Program-made: the position numbers and the translations under genes
NCBI GenBank assembly: GCA_964397995.1
Contig: CAYNLG010000007.1
Span: 14,220-78,219, forward strand
DNA length: 64,000 nucleotides
Source: CAYNLG01 sp964397995
GTDB taxonomy: Bacteria; Planctomycetota; Phycisphaerae; FEN-1346
Direction of reading: 5' to 3'
The notes under the pieces: generated by a model
Seen by the model: only the letters and a program-made list of their open reading frames with translations
Told to the model about the DNA's origin: nothing
Databases searched by the model: none
Part shown: in pieces, positions 26,980 to 36,900 of the stretch
Numbering within the stretch: position 1 is the stretch's first letter
Layout: the number at the start of each line of letters is the position of its first letter

Positions 26980-29164
26980 CGGCGGCCACGCGCTCGGCGA
27001 ACGCCGCCGTCTCCTCCCGCGTCTGGCGGACGAAGCTGTTGCCCTCGGCCGACCCGAGGACGGCTTCCATTTCCTCGTCGGACGCGTAGCACATGCGGCG
27101 GAAGTGGCTCTCGAAGTCCTTGCGGCGGCTGTCGAAGGTCTGGTCGCAAATGTACTGCTGGATGCGGACGCCCTCGTCCAGGGCCGCCTGCCACGCCTCG
27201 GCCGTCAGGGCCCCCCCCGCCAGGTCGCGGAGCACCGCCAGCGCGTGCCGCTGCTTCTCGCCGGGATAGGCCTCCCAGAGGGCGTCGCAGGCGGCGTGGA
27301 TGTCGTCCCAGGTCTGGAGCGTGCCGGCCTTGATGTCGGCCCGGAGCGTGGTGACGTCGGCGCGGCGGGCCACTTGGCCGCCCATGTTCACCCACTCCGT
27401 GACGCGCTCGCCGTCGAGGGCGGCCTTCATGGCCTCGAACCCCTCGCCGGGGTGGGCCTCCATCCACGCCAGCAGGTTCCGCACCGCGTAGCAGGTGAGC
27501 ATGTCGCGGTAGGCCGCGTAGCCGGCGTGAACCTTGAGCACGAGGACCGGCCGGTGCGACTTCTCGACGTCCTCGGCAATCACCTCCAGGGCGTCGACGG
27601 CGTCGGCGGGGCCCTCGAGCAGGGCGCGGCCGACATCGCGGAGGGCGGCGTCGTCGGCGCCGGCGGGATCCTCGCCGTCGGCCCGGCGCTTGGCCTGGCC
27701 GACCCAGCGCTCCAGCAGCACCATGCCGCGCGTCAGCGCCTCGGCCGTGTCCGGCGCCAGCGACTCGAACTCGACGTTCTGGACCTTGCGGAGCCGCTTG
27801 TCGCGCGAACCGAACTTCCAAGCGTTCCGCGCCAGGGCGTACATGTTGTAGAGCCACCAGTAGCCGGGCAGGAGTTGGCGGCGGTCGGCGGCCACGTCGG
27901 TCGAGAGCAGGCAGAACGGCAGGGGCACGTCCAGCTCGAGGGGGTAGTCGCCCTTGGCGATGAGGCAGAACGGGGCGAACCGCGAGTTGTGCTTCAGGCT
28001 GACGCACAGGCCCGGCCAGAACCCGCGTCCGGCGTGGATTTCGCCGTCGGGAGCGCGGCTGTTGTGGTTGGAGCCGATGGTGGCGCAGGCGGCGATGTTG
28101 GACTGGCCGTCGACCTGGGCGGCGATCAGGAACGAGTTGTTGTGGTGCTGTTCGTGGGCCGGGAAGATCAGGTTGTTGAGCAGTTCACAGCACGAGACGG
28201 TCGAGTTGTCGCCGAGGAACGAGTGGATGAGGCGGGCCCCGTACTTCAGGTTCGAGTTCTCGCCGAGGATGAAGCGGACGGCCTTGCAGCCGTAGAAGAT
28301 GTGGCAGCCGTAGCCGATGATGCCGTTGACGAGTTCGACGCCCTCGCCGATCTGCGACGGCTGCTCCGGGCTGGAGTTGATGGTCAGGTTCTTCAGCTTG
28401 TTGGCGCCCTTGATGTAGGCGTTCGGGCCGACCTTGACGTCCTTGATGATGCGGCAGGTCTTGATGACGCACTCGGCGCCGACGGTCCCGTAGAAGCCGC
28501 GCCGCGCGTCGAAGCTCGCCTGGGTCACCTCGCCGAGGCGCCGGACCAGGTCGGGGTCGTCGCGGTGGCGGGCCCAGAGCCAGGCGTCGCCGGTGGTCAT
28601 GCCGTCGAAGGGCATGACCTCGCGGCCGCCGGCCTCGTTGACGAGTTCAAGCCAGATGCGGACGTCCTCGGCCTCGCCCTCCTTGACGATGCCGTTGCCG
28701 AACTTCGCGTGGTTCGTGCAGTGCATCTCGTCGATGTTGAGCAGGATGACACGGTCGCCGACGATGTAGTGGGCCAGGTACCGGACGCTGTGGATGGCCG
28801 CATCGTCGCCGATGTCGCAGGCAATGATGCGGCTGCCGGTGAGGCCGACCGGAACGCGGAGGTCGTGGTACTCCAGGTACGCCTCGCGGAGGCGGCCGAT
28901 GCGCACGAGGCCGTAGAACTCGCAATTGCGGACATGGCGGGGGCAGAACTCGTCCGTCACCAGGACCGTGTCCCAGTCGTCGGCCTCGTTGTCGTTGCGG
29001 ACGAGGGCCTCGATCTCGTCGGCCCGCAGCCGCCGCCAGTGGTCCGGGGGGTGCGGCGACTGCTCGTTGCGGAGGTAGTATTCGTCGCGGCCCTCGGGCA
29101 GGTACGGGCCCTCGATGAAGTTGCGGCCCAGGGAGCCGCTCGGCACCACGCTCAGTTCGCTCAT
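26963..29164 (-). CDS. DUF4954-family left-handed beta-helix protein
   Basis: A 733-residue cytoplasmic protein that I recognise as DUF4954, a family of Bacteroidota and Planctomycetota without an agreed function. The central part (about 130-440) has the short hydrophobic repeat rhythm of hexapeptide beta-helices found in sugar-nucleotide acyl- and nucleotidyltransferases (CDIGDDAAIHSVRYLAHYI, VGDRVILLNI, GEGVELVNGIIGYGCHIFYG, LGENSNLKYGARLIHSFLGD). The C-terminal 250 residues are helical. The position 89 bases downstream of NagB, and the fold, suggest a role in amino-sugar or nucleotide-sugar metabolism (inference). The ATG begins MSELSVVPSGSLGRNFIEGP. Confidence 0.85.
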   Translation of the reverse strand: MSELSVVPSGSLGRNFIEGPYLPEGRDEYYLRNEQSPHPPDHWRRLRADEIEALVRNDNEADDWDTVLVTDEFCPRHVRNCEFYGLVRIGRLREAYLEYHDLRVPVGLTGSRIIACDIGDDAAIHSVRYLAHYIVGDRVILLNIDEMHCTNHAKFGNGIVKEGEAEDVRIWLELVNEAGGREVMPFDGMTTGDAWLWARHRDDPDLVRRLGEVTQASFDARRGFYGTVGAECVIKTCRIIKDVKVGPNAYIKGANKLKNLTINSSPEQPSQIGEGVELVNGIIGYGCHIFYGCKAVRFILGENSNLKYGARLIHSFLGDNSTVSCCELLNNLIFPAHEQHHNNSFLIAAQVDGQSNIAACATIGSNHNSRAPDGEIHAGRGFWPGLCVSLKHNSRFAPFCLIAKGDYPLELDVPLPFCLLSTDVAADRRQLLPGYWWLYNMYALARNAWKFGSRDKRLRKVQNVEFESLAPDTAEALTRGMVLLERWVGQAKRRADGEDPAGADDAALRDVGRALLEGPADAVDALEVIAEDVEKSHRPVLVLKVHAGYAAYRDMLTCYAVRNLLAWMEAHPGEGFEAMKAALDGERVTEWVNMGGQVARRADVTTLRADIKAGTLQTWDDIHAACDALWEAYPGEKQRHALAVLRDLAGGALTAEAWQAALDEGVRIQQYICDQTFDSRRKDFESHFRRMCYASDEEMEAVLGSAEGNSFVRQTREETAAFAERVAAVKARG

Positions 29165-29194
29165 CGGTCGCGTCCTCGGTTGGGGCTCGGGCGA

Positions 29195-29243
29195 GGGGGG
29201 GCGCGGCAGGCGCGCCGCCTCAGGCCGCCCCTGCCGCCCCCCC
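29195..29243 (-). other. Strong intercistronic hairpin between nagB and the DUF4954 gene
   Basis: Arms GGGGGGG-C-GCGGCAGG (29195-29210) and CCTGCCGC-CCCCCC (29230-29243), with one bulged base and a 19-base loop. There is no T-run after it, so it is more likely an RNA-stabilising or attenuating element between two co-directional genes than a full terminator. Confidence 0.45.
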
Positions 29244-29253
29244 GCCACGCATC

Positions 29254-30024
29254 TTACGACGCCTTGGCCTGCTGTATCCAGCGGTAGTAGTCGGTCATCG
29301 TCAGGTCGGCCGCCGACGCCTCGTCGCAGAAGACCCGCGTGTCCGGGTGATACTGCAGGGCGCTGGCGGTGATCATGCAGGTGACGGGCCCTTCGAGCAT
29401 GGCCGCCAGCGCCGGCGCCTTGTTGGCCCCGTTGACGACCATCACGCAGGTCCGGGCTTCCATGATGGAGGCGACGCCCATGCTGATGGCGTGGCGCGGC
29501 ACGTCCTCGGCCTTCTCGAAGAAGCGGCTGTTGTCGTCGATGGTCTGCTCGGTCAGGGTCACCAGGTGAGTCCGCGACCCGAGGCTCGTGCCGGGCTCGT
29601 TGAAGGCGATGTGGCCGTCGGAGCCGATGCCGAGGACCTGGACGTCGATGCCGCCCGCGTCGGCGATGGCCTTCTCGTACTCGCGGCAGAAGGCGGCGGG
29701 GTCGGCGGCCGTGCCGGAGGGCACGTGAACGCGGTCTTCGGGCACGTTGATGGCGCCAAACAGGTTCTCGTGCATGAACGCCCAGTAGCTCTGCGGATGG
29801 GCGTGGTCGAGGCCCACGTACTCGTCCAGGTTGAACGTCGTGCACCCGGAGAAGTCGAGGCCCTCCTCGCGGTGCAGGCGGATCAACTCCTGGTAGAGCC
29901 CCACCGGGCTGGAGCCGGTAGCAAAGCCGAGGACGGCGTTCGGCTTGGCCCTGACGACGTCGGCGACGACGGCGGCCGCCTTCGCGCTGAGTTCCTCATA
30001 CGACGAACAGATTGCCACATCCAT
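29254..30024 (-). CDS. nagB: Glucosamine-6-phosphate deaminase
   Basis: Converts glucosamine-6-phosphate to fructose-6-phosphate and ammonia, the last step of N-acetylglucosamine (and sialic acid) catabolism, in the cytoplasm. The 256-residue length is normal. Motifs: GFATGSSPVGLYQ (33-45), the catalytic FNLDEYVGL (Asp67), and GIGSDGHIAFNEPG with the catalytic histidine, then SLGSRTHLVTLTE. The ATG follows GAGGAG and a clear promoter lies about 90 bases upstream. It leads a probable two-gene unit with DUF4954. Presence of nagB beside a sialidase remnant and glycosidases fits use of amino-sugar-rich glycans. Confidence 0.96.
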   Translation of the reverse strand: MDVAICSSYEELSAKAAAVVADVVRAKPNAVLGFATGSSPVGLYQELIRLHREEGLDFSGCTTFNLDEYVGLDHAHPQSYWAFMHENLFGAINVPEDRVHVPSGTAADPAAFCREYEKAIADAGGIDVQVLGIGSDGHIAFNEPGTSLGSRTHLVTLTEQTIDDNSRFFEKAEDVPRHAISMGVASIMEARTCVMVVNGANKAPALAAMLEGPVTCMITASALQYHPDTRVFCDEASAADLTMTDYYRWIQQAKAS

Positions 30025-30114
30025 GTCGTGTCTCCTCTTGCGTGACCAGAACCGCGTGCGACATGCACTCCCGCCCGGGCCGACGCGGCCGCGGGACCGG
30101 GAACCGGGGCCTCG

Positions 30115-30144
30115 ATGCTAGACCCGCTTCAAGAGGTGTGGCAA
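30115..30144 (-). promoter_or_regulatory. Promoter of nagB
   Basis: On the minus strand: TTGCCA, 18 bases, TAGCAT; start point near 30108, giving an 80-base leader. Confidence 0.55.
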
Positions 30145-30218
30145 GCTTTTTCGAGGCGGTTGCGGCACAGCGTGCCGCCAGGCGACGCGCCCATGCGGCA
30201 CCGGCGCCCGCAGCGCGC

Positions 30219-30242
30219 AAAAAGGTGGCCGCCGGGCGGCAC
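30219..30242 (-). terminator. Rho-independent terminator of the transporter operon
   Basis: On the minus strand: GTGCCGC-CCG-GCGGCCAC (one bulged base), then CTTTTT. It lies ten bases after the stop of the ATPase gene, the last gene of a five-gene operon. Confidence 0.65.
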
Positions 30243-30251
30243 TCGCGCCCG

Positions 30252-31133
30252 TCACGCCGTCCGGATGCCGCCCACCGAGATGGCCAGCTCGCCCCGGGCC
30301 TTGATGTCGGTGATCCGCCCGTCGGTCAGGTAGACGACGCGGTCGGAGGCGGCCAGCATCTTGTGGTCGTGGGTCGCGGTGATGATCGTGACGTGCATCT
30401 CGGCCTTCAGGTGCTCCAGCAGGGCGATGATCTCTTCGCCGGTCTTCAGGTCCAGGTTCCCGGTCGGCTCGTCCGCCAGGACGATGGCCGGGTCGTTCGC
30501 CAGGGCCCGGGCCACCGCGACGCGCTGCTGCTGCCCGCCGGAGAGTTGGACCGGCCGGTGCAGGATCCGGTCGCCCAGGCCGACGGTCTCAAGCAGGTCG
30601 GCGGCCTTGTGCTGGGCGTCGGCCTGGGTCACCCCGGCCAGGAGCATCGGCATCATCACGTTCTCCAGGGCCGACGCCACGGGGATCAGGTTGAACGTCT
30701 GGAAGATGTAGCCGATCTTGTGGCACCGGAGCCAGGCGAGCTCGAAGGTGTCGAGGGCGGCGATGTCGACCTCGTCGATGAAGACGCGGCCGGTGTCAGG
30801 CTTGTCGAGGCCGCCGATCATGTTGAAGAAGGTCGATTTGCCGGACCCGCTGGGGCCCATGATCGACACGTACTCGCCGCGCCGCACCGTCAGCGACACA
30901 CCGGCCAGGGCGTGGACCTCCTCCTCGCCCATGCGGTAGACCTTGCGGACGTCGACCGCCCGCACCACGTGGGCCGCCAACAGCGCTTCGGCGGCCGCCC
31001 GGTCGTCGGCGTCGTGCGGGCTCTCGCCCGGGCCGAAGGGCGGCGCGGGGACGTCGCCGACCGGGTGGGCGGCGGGTTCGTCGGGGAGCGCCCGCGGCTC
31101 GGGCGTTTCGCGTCGGGCGTCGGCGTCCGTCAC
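30252..31133 (-). CDS. ABC transporter ATPase, LolD/MacB type
   Basis: A 293-residue ATPase that would energise the FtsX-type permeases encoded just upstream in the same operon; such systems extrude lipoproteins or peptides or work by mechanotransmission rather than import. Walker A is GPSGSGKST, the Q-loop is YIFQTFNLIP, the signature is LSGGQQQRVAVARAL, Walker B is IVLADEPTGNLD and the switch histidine is in TATHDH. The first 55 residues are a proline-, glutamate- and aspartate-rich extension not present in typical LolD. The start is the first ATG of the frame, 37 bases after the permease stop. It is the last gene before a terminator. Confidence 0.93.
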   Translation of the reverse strand: MTDADARRETPEPRALPDEPAAHPVGDVPAPPFGPGESPHDADDRAAAEALLAAHVVRAVDVRKVYRMGEEEVHALAGVSLTVRRGEYVSIMGPSGSGKSTFFNMIGGLDKPDTGRVFIDEVDIAALDTFELAWLRCHKIGYIFQTFNLIPVASALENVMMPMLLAGVTQADAQHKAADLLETVGLGDRILHRPVQLSGGQQQRVAVARALANDPAIVLADEPTGNLDLKTGEEIIALLEHLKAEMHVTIITATHDHKMLAASDRVVYLTDGRITDIKARGELAISVGGIRTA

Positions 31134-31170
31134 AGCGTGTCCTTCCGCGTCGTCTTTCCGAGGGGGGAGG

Positions 31171-31902
31171 TCAGACTTCCGTGCGCAGAGCGTCGATGGG
31201 CAGCATCCGGGCCGCCCGCCACGCCGGGTACAGGGCGCTCGCGAGCGTCAGGCCCACGCCGACGACCACGGCCACGCCCACGAGCCTCGCCAGCCCGCCC
31301 CACGGGGCGTAGGCCCAGGCGGCCTCGCCGTAGAGGGCCCCGCCCTCGACAAAGGCCAGGGCGAGGCCGATGGCGACGCCGGCGGCGGTACCGAGGAGGC
31401 CCTGGAAGAGCGTCTCCAGGAGGAACAGCTCGATGATGAGCGAGTCGAGGGCCCCGAGGCACTTCATGGTGCCGATCTCGCCGTAGCGCTCCGTCACGCT
31501 CATGAGCATGGCGTTGAGGATGCCGACGAAGCTGACCATGAGGGCGAGGCCCACGAGCCACCACGTCTGGGCCCGGGCCTCGGCGTCGTCGAGGGCGGCA
31601 AGGACCCCCTTCCGCTGGAGCGTCTCCAGGAGCCGCTGGGGACCCTCGTCGGCGACGCTCCGCATCAGGGCGTCGCTGGCGAGGATGTACGTCAGGAACG
31701 CCAGGGCCAGCACGATGCCGCTGGTGACGAGCAACGACCGGCCGAGGCGGACGCGGATGCTCCGCCAGGCGATGCCGACGGCCTTCGCGAGCGGCAGCTT
31801 GATGGCGCGGCGGATTTCGGCGTGGCTCGGGCCGCGCGCACCGTCCCCGGCCGCGCTGCCCGAGTGACCCGTGCTGGCCGTGTGGCGATCCATTCCGCGC
31901 AT
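31171..31902 (-). CDS. Short FtsX/MacB-type permease
   Basis: A 243-residue inner-membrane protein. One membrane segment near residue 50 (SLLVTSGIVLALAFLTYIL) is followed by a short extracytoplasmic stretch and the FtsX core of three segments: WWLVGLALMVSFVGILNAML, the coupling-helix motif SVTERYGEIGTMKCLGA, and IELFLLETLFQGLLGTAAGV, ending WRAARMLPIDALRTEV. Typical MacB permeases have a domain of about 200 residues between the first two segments; here it is about 40. The ATG is directly behind the stop of the upstream transporter (TAG-G-ATG), and a second ATG three codons on is an alternative. It probably pairs with the FtsX half of the large fusion in the same operon. Confidence 0.87.
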   Translation of the reverse strand: MRGMDRHTASTGHSGSAAGDGARGPSHAEIRRAIKLPLAKAVGIAWRSIRVRLGRSLLVTSGIVLALAFLTYILASDALMRSVADEGPQRLLETLQRKGVLAALDDAEARAQTWWLVGLALMVSFVGILNAMLMSVTERYGEIGTMKCLGALDSLIIELFLLETLFQGLLGTAAGVAIGLALAFVEGGALYGEAAWAYAPWGGLARLVGVAVVVGVGLTLASALYPAWRAARMLPIDALRTEV

Positions 31903-31903
31903 C

Positions 31904-33904
31904 CTAGACCGGAAGCTTGATGACGCTCTTGCTCATGAAGACGATACCGAGGCTGAACATGGTCGCGAGGCCCACCCCCGCGGTGAACCCGGCGGCAAAG
32001 ACGACGCGGACCTTCGGCCAGCGGTCGCCGAACCGCTTGCGCATGACGTAGCGCCCGATGAGGGCCCCGATGAACATCGGCACGATGGCGTGCGGGGCCG
32101 ACTGGTCGAGACCCCGGATGACGCCGTACACCAGGAACACCGGCAGCCCGAACCGGCTGAGGAAGATGTAGGTGCCGACGGCCAGAACGAACCCGAGGGT
32201 CAGGAACTCGGGCCGGAACGCCTCGTGGAACGGGCTGAACTCCTCGCCGGGCAGCGTGGCCGAGTACATGAGGCCGTGGTTGAAGGCCCGGAGCTCCCAG
32301 AACTTGTTCGCGTACGGGAACAGTTCGCTCGGGACCGAATCGATGGACCAGATGAACTGGCTGAAGAGGATGCGGCCGACGATCATGATGGGGAAGATGA
32401 GGAGTTCGGCCTTGATGAGGCCCGTGAAGCGGGTGCCCGTCAGCTCCGTGGTCCGGAAGAACTGGGCCTGCTGGGCGTAGTTGTGGAGCGGGATCGGCGC
32501 GAACCAGATGGCCGCCCCCTTGTACCCGGAGAGGATGAACATGGCTTCGCGGATGAAGGGGACCTGGACCTGGCGGCCGACGATGCCCTCCATGCGGGTC
32601 GAGACGTAGTTGATGAAGGGCGTGTAGACGAAGCCGAAGAAGACGAGGATCCACAGGGGGAACTCGTGGCCCGGGACGGTGGGGGCGGCGTGGTTGACCA
32701 GGACATAGCTGACGGCGATGTAGATGAGGGTGGAGACCACGTAGATGCCGATGCCGACCCAGATGCTGAAGTCGCCGCGCGCCTTGTCCGGGCGCCAGAG
32801 GCGGCTCCAGTCGACCTGGGGGGCGTCGTCGCCCCCGGTCTTGCTGCGGCGGAGCTTGGCGACGACGTGCCAGATGCCGATGGCCGCCACCGCCAGCGCC
32901 AGGCCCAGCCCGAACGAGAAGTAGAAGTCCATCGTGTTCGACTGGATGGTTTTGATGCCTCCGATGCCGCGCTCCCAGTTGTCGAGCAGCCCGACATGGT
33001 ACAGGACGGGGTTGGCCACCATCGTGATGAGGACGCCGATGAAGGCCCCGGCCATCGCCCAGAACGGCAGGACCATGCCGATGACCACGAACGTGAGGTC
33101 GAAGCTGATCATGACGGCGAAGGCCGGCAGCGCCGTGTCGGTGTACTCGGTCAGGTCGACGAAGGGGATGGGCAGGATGTTCAGGCCCTCGCCGAACAGG
33201 GCGCTCGTGATGTTGGGCAGCGCCAGGTAGATCGCGCCGAAGACGGCCCCGGCCATCGCCCCGATGCTGAAGGTCCGCCACCGCCAGGTGTCCTTGCGGC
33301 TGGAGGCGTCGGCCAGGGCGGTGGTGCCCATGGCGTTGACGGGGGCCATCGGGAACGGGAGCTGCTCGACGTCGCTGGTCAGGCGAAAGAGGACGTACCC
33401 CAGGCCGAAGTGATTGAGGCGGCTGAGGGCGAGCGTCAGCAGGCTCAGGCCCACGGGCACCAGCCAGGCCCGCACGAGGAAGCTCCGCTGGGCCAGGACC
33501 GCCGGGTCGGACGGGGCGAACCACTCGGGGATGTGGTCGGTGATGCCGAGCTTGCGCATCTCCTCGCTCTGGACGATGAACTGCTGCCAGAGCAGCCCGC
33601 CGCCGAACCCCCCGAGGCCGGCGTGGACCACCGCCCCGCACATGTAGAAGAGCACGAAAATCTCGGGCCGGTTCAGCTGCTTGAACGCCCGCCGCGCCAC
33701 CTCGACGTAGAGGATGACCGTCACCCACTGGGCCGCCGGGCCCATCTCGATGCCCGCCACGAGCTGCATGTACATCTGCGCGGGGGTCATCAGGAGGCCC
33801 ACGAACAGGGCCATGACGACGGTCCCCCAGCCGAACCCCTCGTGGTACGTCTCGGGGGGCTCGACGAGGTTTCGGAATTCCTGGAGTTCTTTGTCTTCTT
33901 TCAC
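31904..33904 (-). CDS. OPT-like (DUF6785-type) multi-pass transporter B
   Basis: A 666-residue inner-membrane protein with about 14 hydrophobic segments. I recognise the pattern of planctomycete proteins distantly related to oligopeptide (OPT) transporters. Visible marks are GWGTVVMALFVGLLMTPAQM at the N-terminus, LSRLNHFGLGYVLFRLTSDVEQLPFPMAPVNAMG, FIWSIDSVPSELFPYAN and a C-terminal membrane pair. It starts 25 bases after the stop of the large fusion protein, and its stop abuts the next permease, so all are one transcript. The substrate is unknown; peptides or peptide-like compounds are the usual guess for OPT relatives. It shares the general layout but little obvious sequence with transporter A in this operon. 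Confidence 0.75.
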   Translation of the reverse strand: MKEDKELQEFRNLVEPPETYHEGFGWGTVVMALFVGLLMTPAQMYMQLVAGIEMGPAAQWVTVILYVEVARRAFKQLNRPEIFVLFYMCGAVVHAGLGGFGGGLLWQQFIVQSEEMRKLGITDHIPEWFAPSDPAVLAQRSFLVRAWLVPVGLSLLTLALSRLNHFGLGYVLFRLTSDVEQLPFPMAPVNAMGTTALADASSRKDTWRWRTFSIGAMAGAVFGAIYLALPNITSALFGEGLNILPIPFVDLTEYTDTALPAFAVMISFDLTFVVIGMVLPFWAMAGAFIGVLITMVANPVLYHVGLLDNWERGIGGIKTIQSNTMDFYFSFGLGLALAVAAIGIWHVVAKLRRSKTGGDDAPQVDWSRLWRPDKARGDFSIWVGIGIYVVSTLIYIAVSYVLVNHAAPTVPGHEFPLWILVFFGFVYTPFINYVSTRMEGIVGRQVQVPFIREAMFILSGYKGAAIWFAPIPLHNYAQQAQFFRTTELTGTRFTGLIKAELLIFPIMIVGRILFSQFIWSIDSVPSELFPYANKFWELRAFNHGLMYSATLPGEEFSPFHEAFRPEFLTLGFVLAVGTYIFLSRFGLPVFLVYGVIRGLDQSAPHAIVPMFIGALIGRYVMRKRFGDRWPKVRVVFAAGFTAGVGLATMFSLGIVFMSKSVIKLPV

Positions 33905-33929
33905 GGTTCGGCCCGTGGTGCGCCGCCGC

Positions 33930-36900
33930 TCAGGCGGCCGGCGCGGGTCCCATCAGGTCCTTCGCGTCGCGAATATAGTCGAGGACGCGCTCCATCTTGA
34001 GCTGGCGCCAGCCCAACAGCTGCCGCCGCAGGTCCCCGAGGAAGACGCGGTTGAGCTTCCACCAGGACCGTTCCTGGCCGGATTCGCGGGTGAGGTCCAC
34101 GTCGATTTCGTAGACGGCCTCGTCCTCGGTCGGGCGGATGACGAGGCGCAGCGTCTGGCGGACGCCCAGGTCGTACGGGGCCAGCCAGAGGGTCGCCTCC
34201 AGGCCCAGCGCGCCGGCCTCGGGCGGCAGCGGGCGCGCGTGGGCGGCCGTGAACGACCCGATGCTGCCCTCGCGGTGGGCGTCCAGGTACTCCAGCAGGA
34301 ACGCCAGCACCCCGCCCGCCGTCTGGCCCGTCACGGTGAACGGGAGCGTGTCACGGATGCGGCCGTCCTCGGGCCGCGGGACGCGCCAGGTCATGCGGTT
34401 CGAGGGCACCGCCAGGCGCCCCGCGAGCACCGCCGGCACGAGCGACGACAGGACCACGATCCCGAGGACCATGAGCATGACGGCCACGGCCTGGGTGCCG
34501 GAGTAGTTGAGCGTGATGCCGCCCAGCCACCCGAGCGACGCCAGGGCCGTCGCGACGCCCTGGCCGACGACGTAGCCGAAGACGGCGCCCATGAGGCCGT
34601 AGGTGGCGGCCTCGGCCAGGAAAAGGGCCCCGACATGGAGCGGCGCCAGGCCCAAGCTCGTGTAAATGTAGATTTCCTTCTTGCGCTCGGCGATCGAGCT
34701 CAGCATCGTGTTGAAGATGATCAGGCCCGCGATCACCAGCGGGATCAGCAGGCTCTTGGGGGCCTGCGGCAGAAGGGGCGTCGTGACGACCACGCCCGCC
34801 CCGGCCTCGGGCGAGCCGAAGTAGATCGGGAACGCCAGCCGCTCCGCCAGGGCGTCGGCCACCGCGTGGGCATCCTCGCCGTCGGCCGCCCCGACGACGA
34901 TGCTTCGCACCGTCGTGTACTTGAGCGGGCGCAGCAACTCCGCCGGCGCGACGAGGAGCTGATTGCCCGGGACGGGCGGCAACGGCACCTCCGGCTCCAG
35001 GCCCTGGAGCTCCGACTCCAGCAGCGAGACGTCCTGCTTCGCGAGTTGCTGGCGCATCTCCTCGCCGAGGGCGGAGTAGTCGACCGGCGCGAGCGGCTCG
35101 CCGTCCAGGTCCTTCGCCTCGCGGTCGAACCGGCCCGCGTCGAACAGGCCCACCACCTCCAGCGGCCGCCCCGCCGCCACCACCGTGTCCCCCGGGCCGA
35201 CCCCGAGCGCTTCGCCGACCGACTCGGCCAGGTAGCAGCCGGCGGTATGCGGCAGACGGTCGGCGAGCTCGGCGAAGCGGTCCCAGTTCGGCAGCCAGCG
35301 GCCGACGCCCGTGATGGCGTCCTCTTCCGGCGCCAGGCCCAGCCCCGCCAGGAGGGAGACTTGGCGCCCGGTGGCGGGGTTGCGGACGTGGACCCGCCAG
35401 TCGCTCTTGTTCGGCCGCGTCCACCAGGCGCGGACGGCCTGGGGGCGGCCGGCGTCGAGCGCCGCCTCCAGCAGCCGGTCGGCGGCCCCCTCCAGCTTGC
35501 GCCGCCCCGGCTGCCGCACCAGCACCCCCGTGTACGGCGCGGGCGTGTCCAGGGTGCGGCGCCGGCGGCCGACGTAGCTTGAGGACGAGACGAAGCAGAG
35601 CAGCGCGAACGTCACGAGCACGACCGTCAGGCCCGTCAGGCCCGTCCGCAGCTTCCGTTTCCGCATGTTCGCGATGCCCAGCCGCAGCGCCGTCACCAGG
35701 ACGCCGAACCGGCTCGTGCGGGCGCCGCTGGCCTCGGCCCGCCCCGTCCGCGCCTCCTCCAGGCCCACCTCAAACTTGCCGTACACCACCGAGAGCACCA
35801 GCAGGCTCATGAAGATGATCGCGAACGCCATCACGATCATCAGCGGCTGCCCGCTGATCCGGAACGCCGGGTGGAAGCTCCAGAGCAGCGCCGTCATCAC
35901 CGCGAAGATCAGGAGCATCCCGGCGATCTGGCGGTAGATGTGCGGCGTGGCGATCAGGAGCCGCTCCATCGCGAACGAGAACGGCACCAGCGCCAACAGC
36001 AGCAGGATCGCCCCGCGGATCACGTCGTTCGCCATGTCGCGCACCGACTGGTACGCGCGAATCTCGTTGGACAGCGCGCCGGAGGCGGCGGCGTAGAGGG
36101 CGCGGCCGTCGTCGGCCCGGCCGGCCGCCTCGGCCTCCTCCAGCAGCCCGCCCGTCCGCGCGTGCAGCGCGTCGATCGCCTCGCTCGTCACCCCCGCCCG
36201 CGCGTAGGTCGACAGCCGCCGCCGGTCCAGACGGTACAGGTCCCGGGCCGCCTGGTGGGCGGGATGGCGCGGCAGGCCGCCGCCGGCGGGGAACCCCGGC
36301 ATCAGGCCGCGCGTCGACACCGACGGGTGCGCCGCCGGGTCCAGCGTGTTCAGGAACGAGGTGCTGTTGCGGCCGGCGGCCACCTGGAGGATGAGCGTCC
36401 AGTGGAGGCCGTGCTCCGTCAGGGCCGCCATCTGCCCCTCGTAGAGCGCCAGCTGGATGCGCCGCGGCGGGCTGCCGCTCCGGGCGTCCAGCATCTGGCC
36501 CCGTCTCAACGCCGCCAGGAACCGCGGGTCGCGCAGGCCCGAGAGCGCCGTCTCCGTACACGTGAAGACCACGCCCCGGAGCGGCGTCGGGTTCCGGTCC
36601 GACGGGTTCAGCGCCAGGGTCGTCCCGCGCTCGACGCGCAACAGGTCGATCGCCCGGATCAGCCGCCCGTCCTCGGCCATCTGGTACGCCAGCAGCAGCC
36701 GCTTCGTGTGCTGGTCACGCTCGTTCTTGTGGGTGCCGAACCGCTCGGGCAGCAGGTCGAAGTAGGCGGCCCCGTCGGCCCCGGTCCGCACCGCCTCCCA
36801 GCGGCGCAGCCCGAGTGTCTTGGCGGGGTAGGTGGGCAGGAAGCGCGGCCCCTGGATGTGGCCCGGGGCCAGCACCGCCAGGTACCCCTCCATCGCCAGC

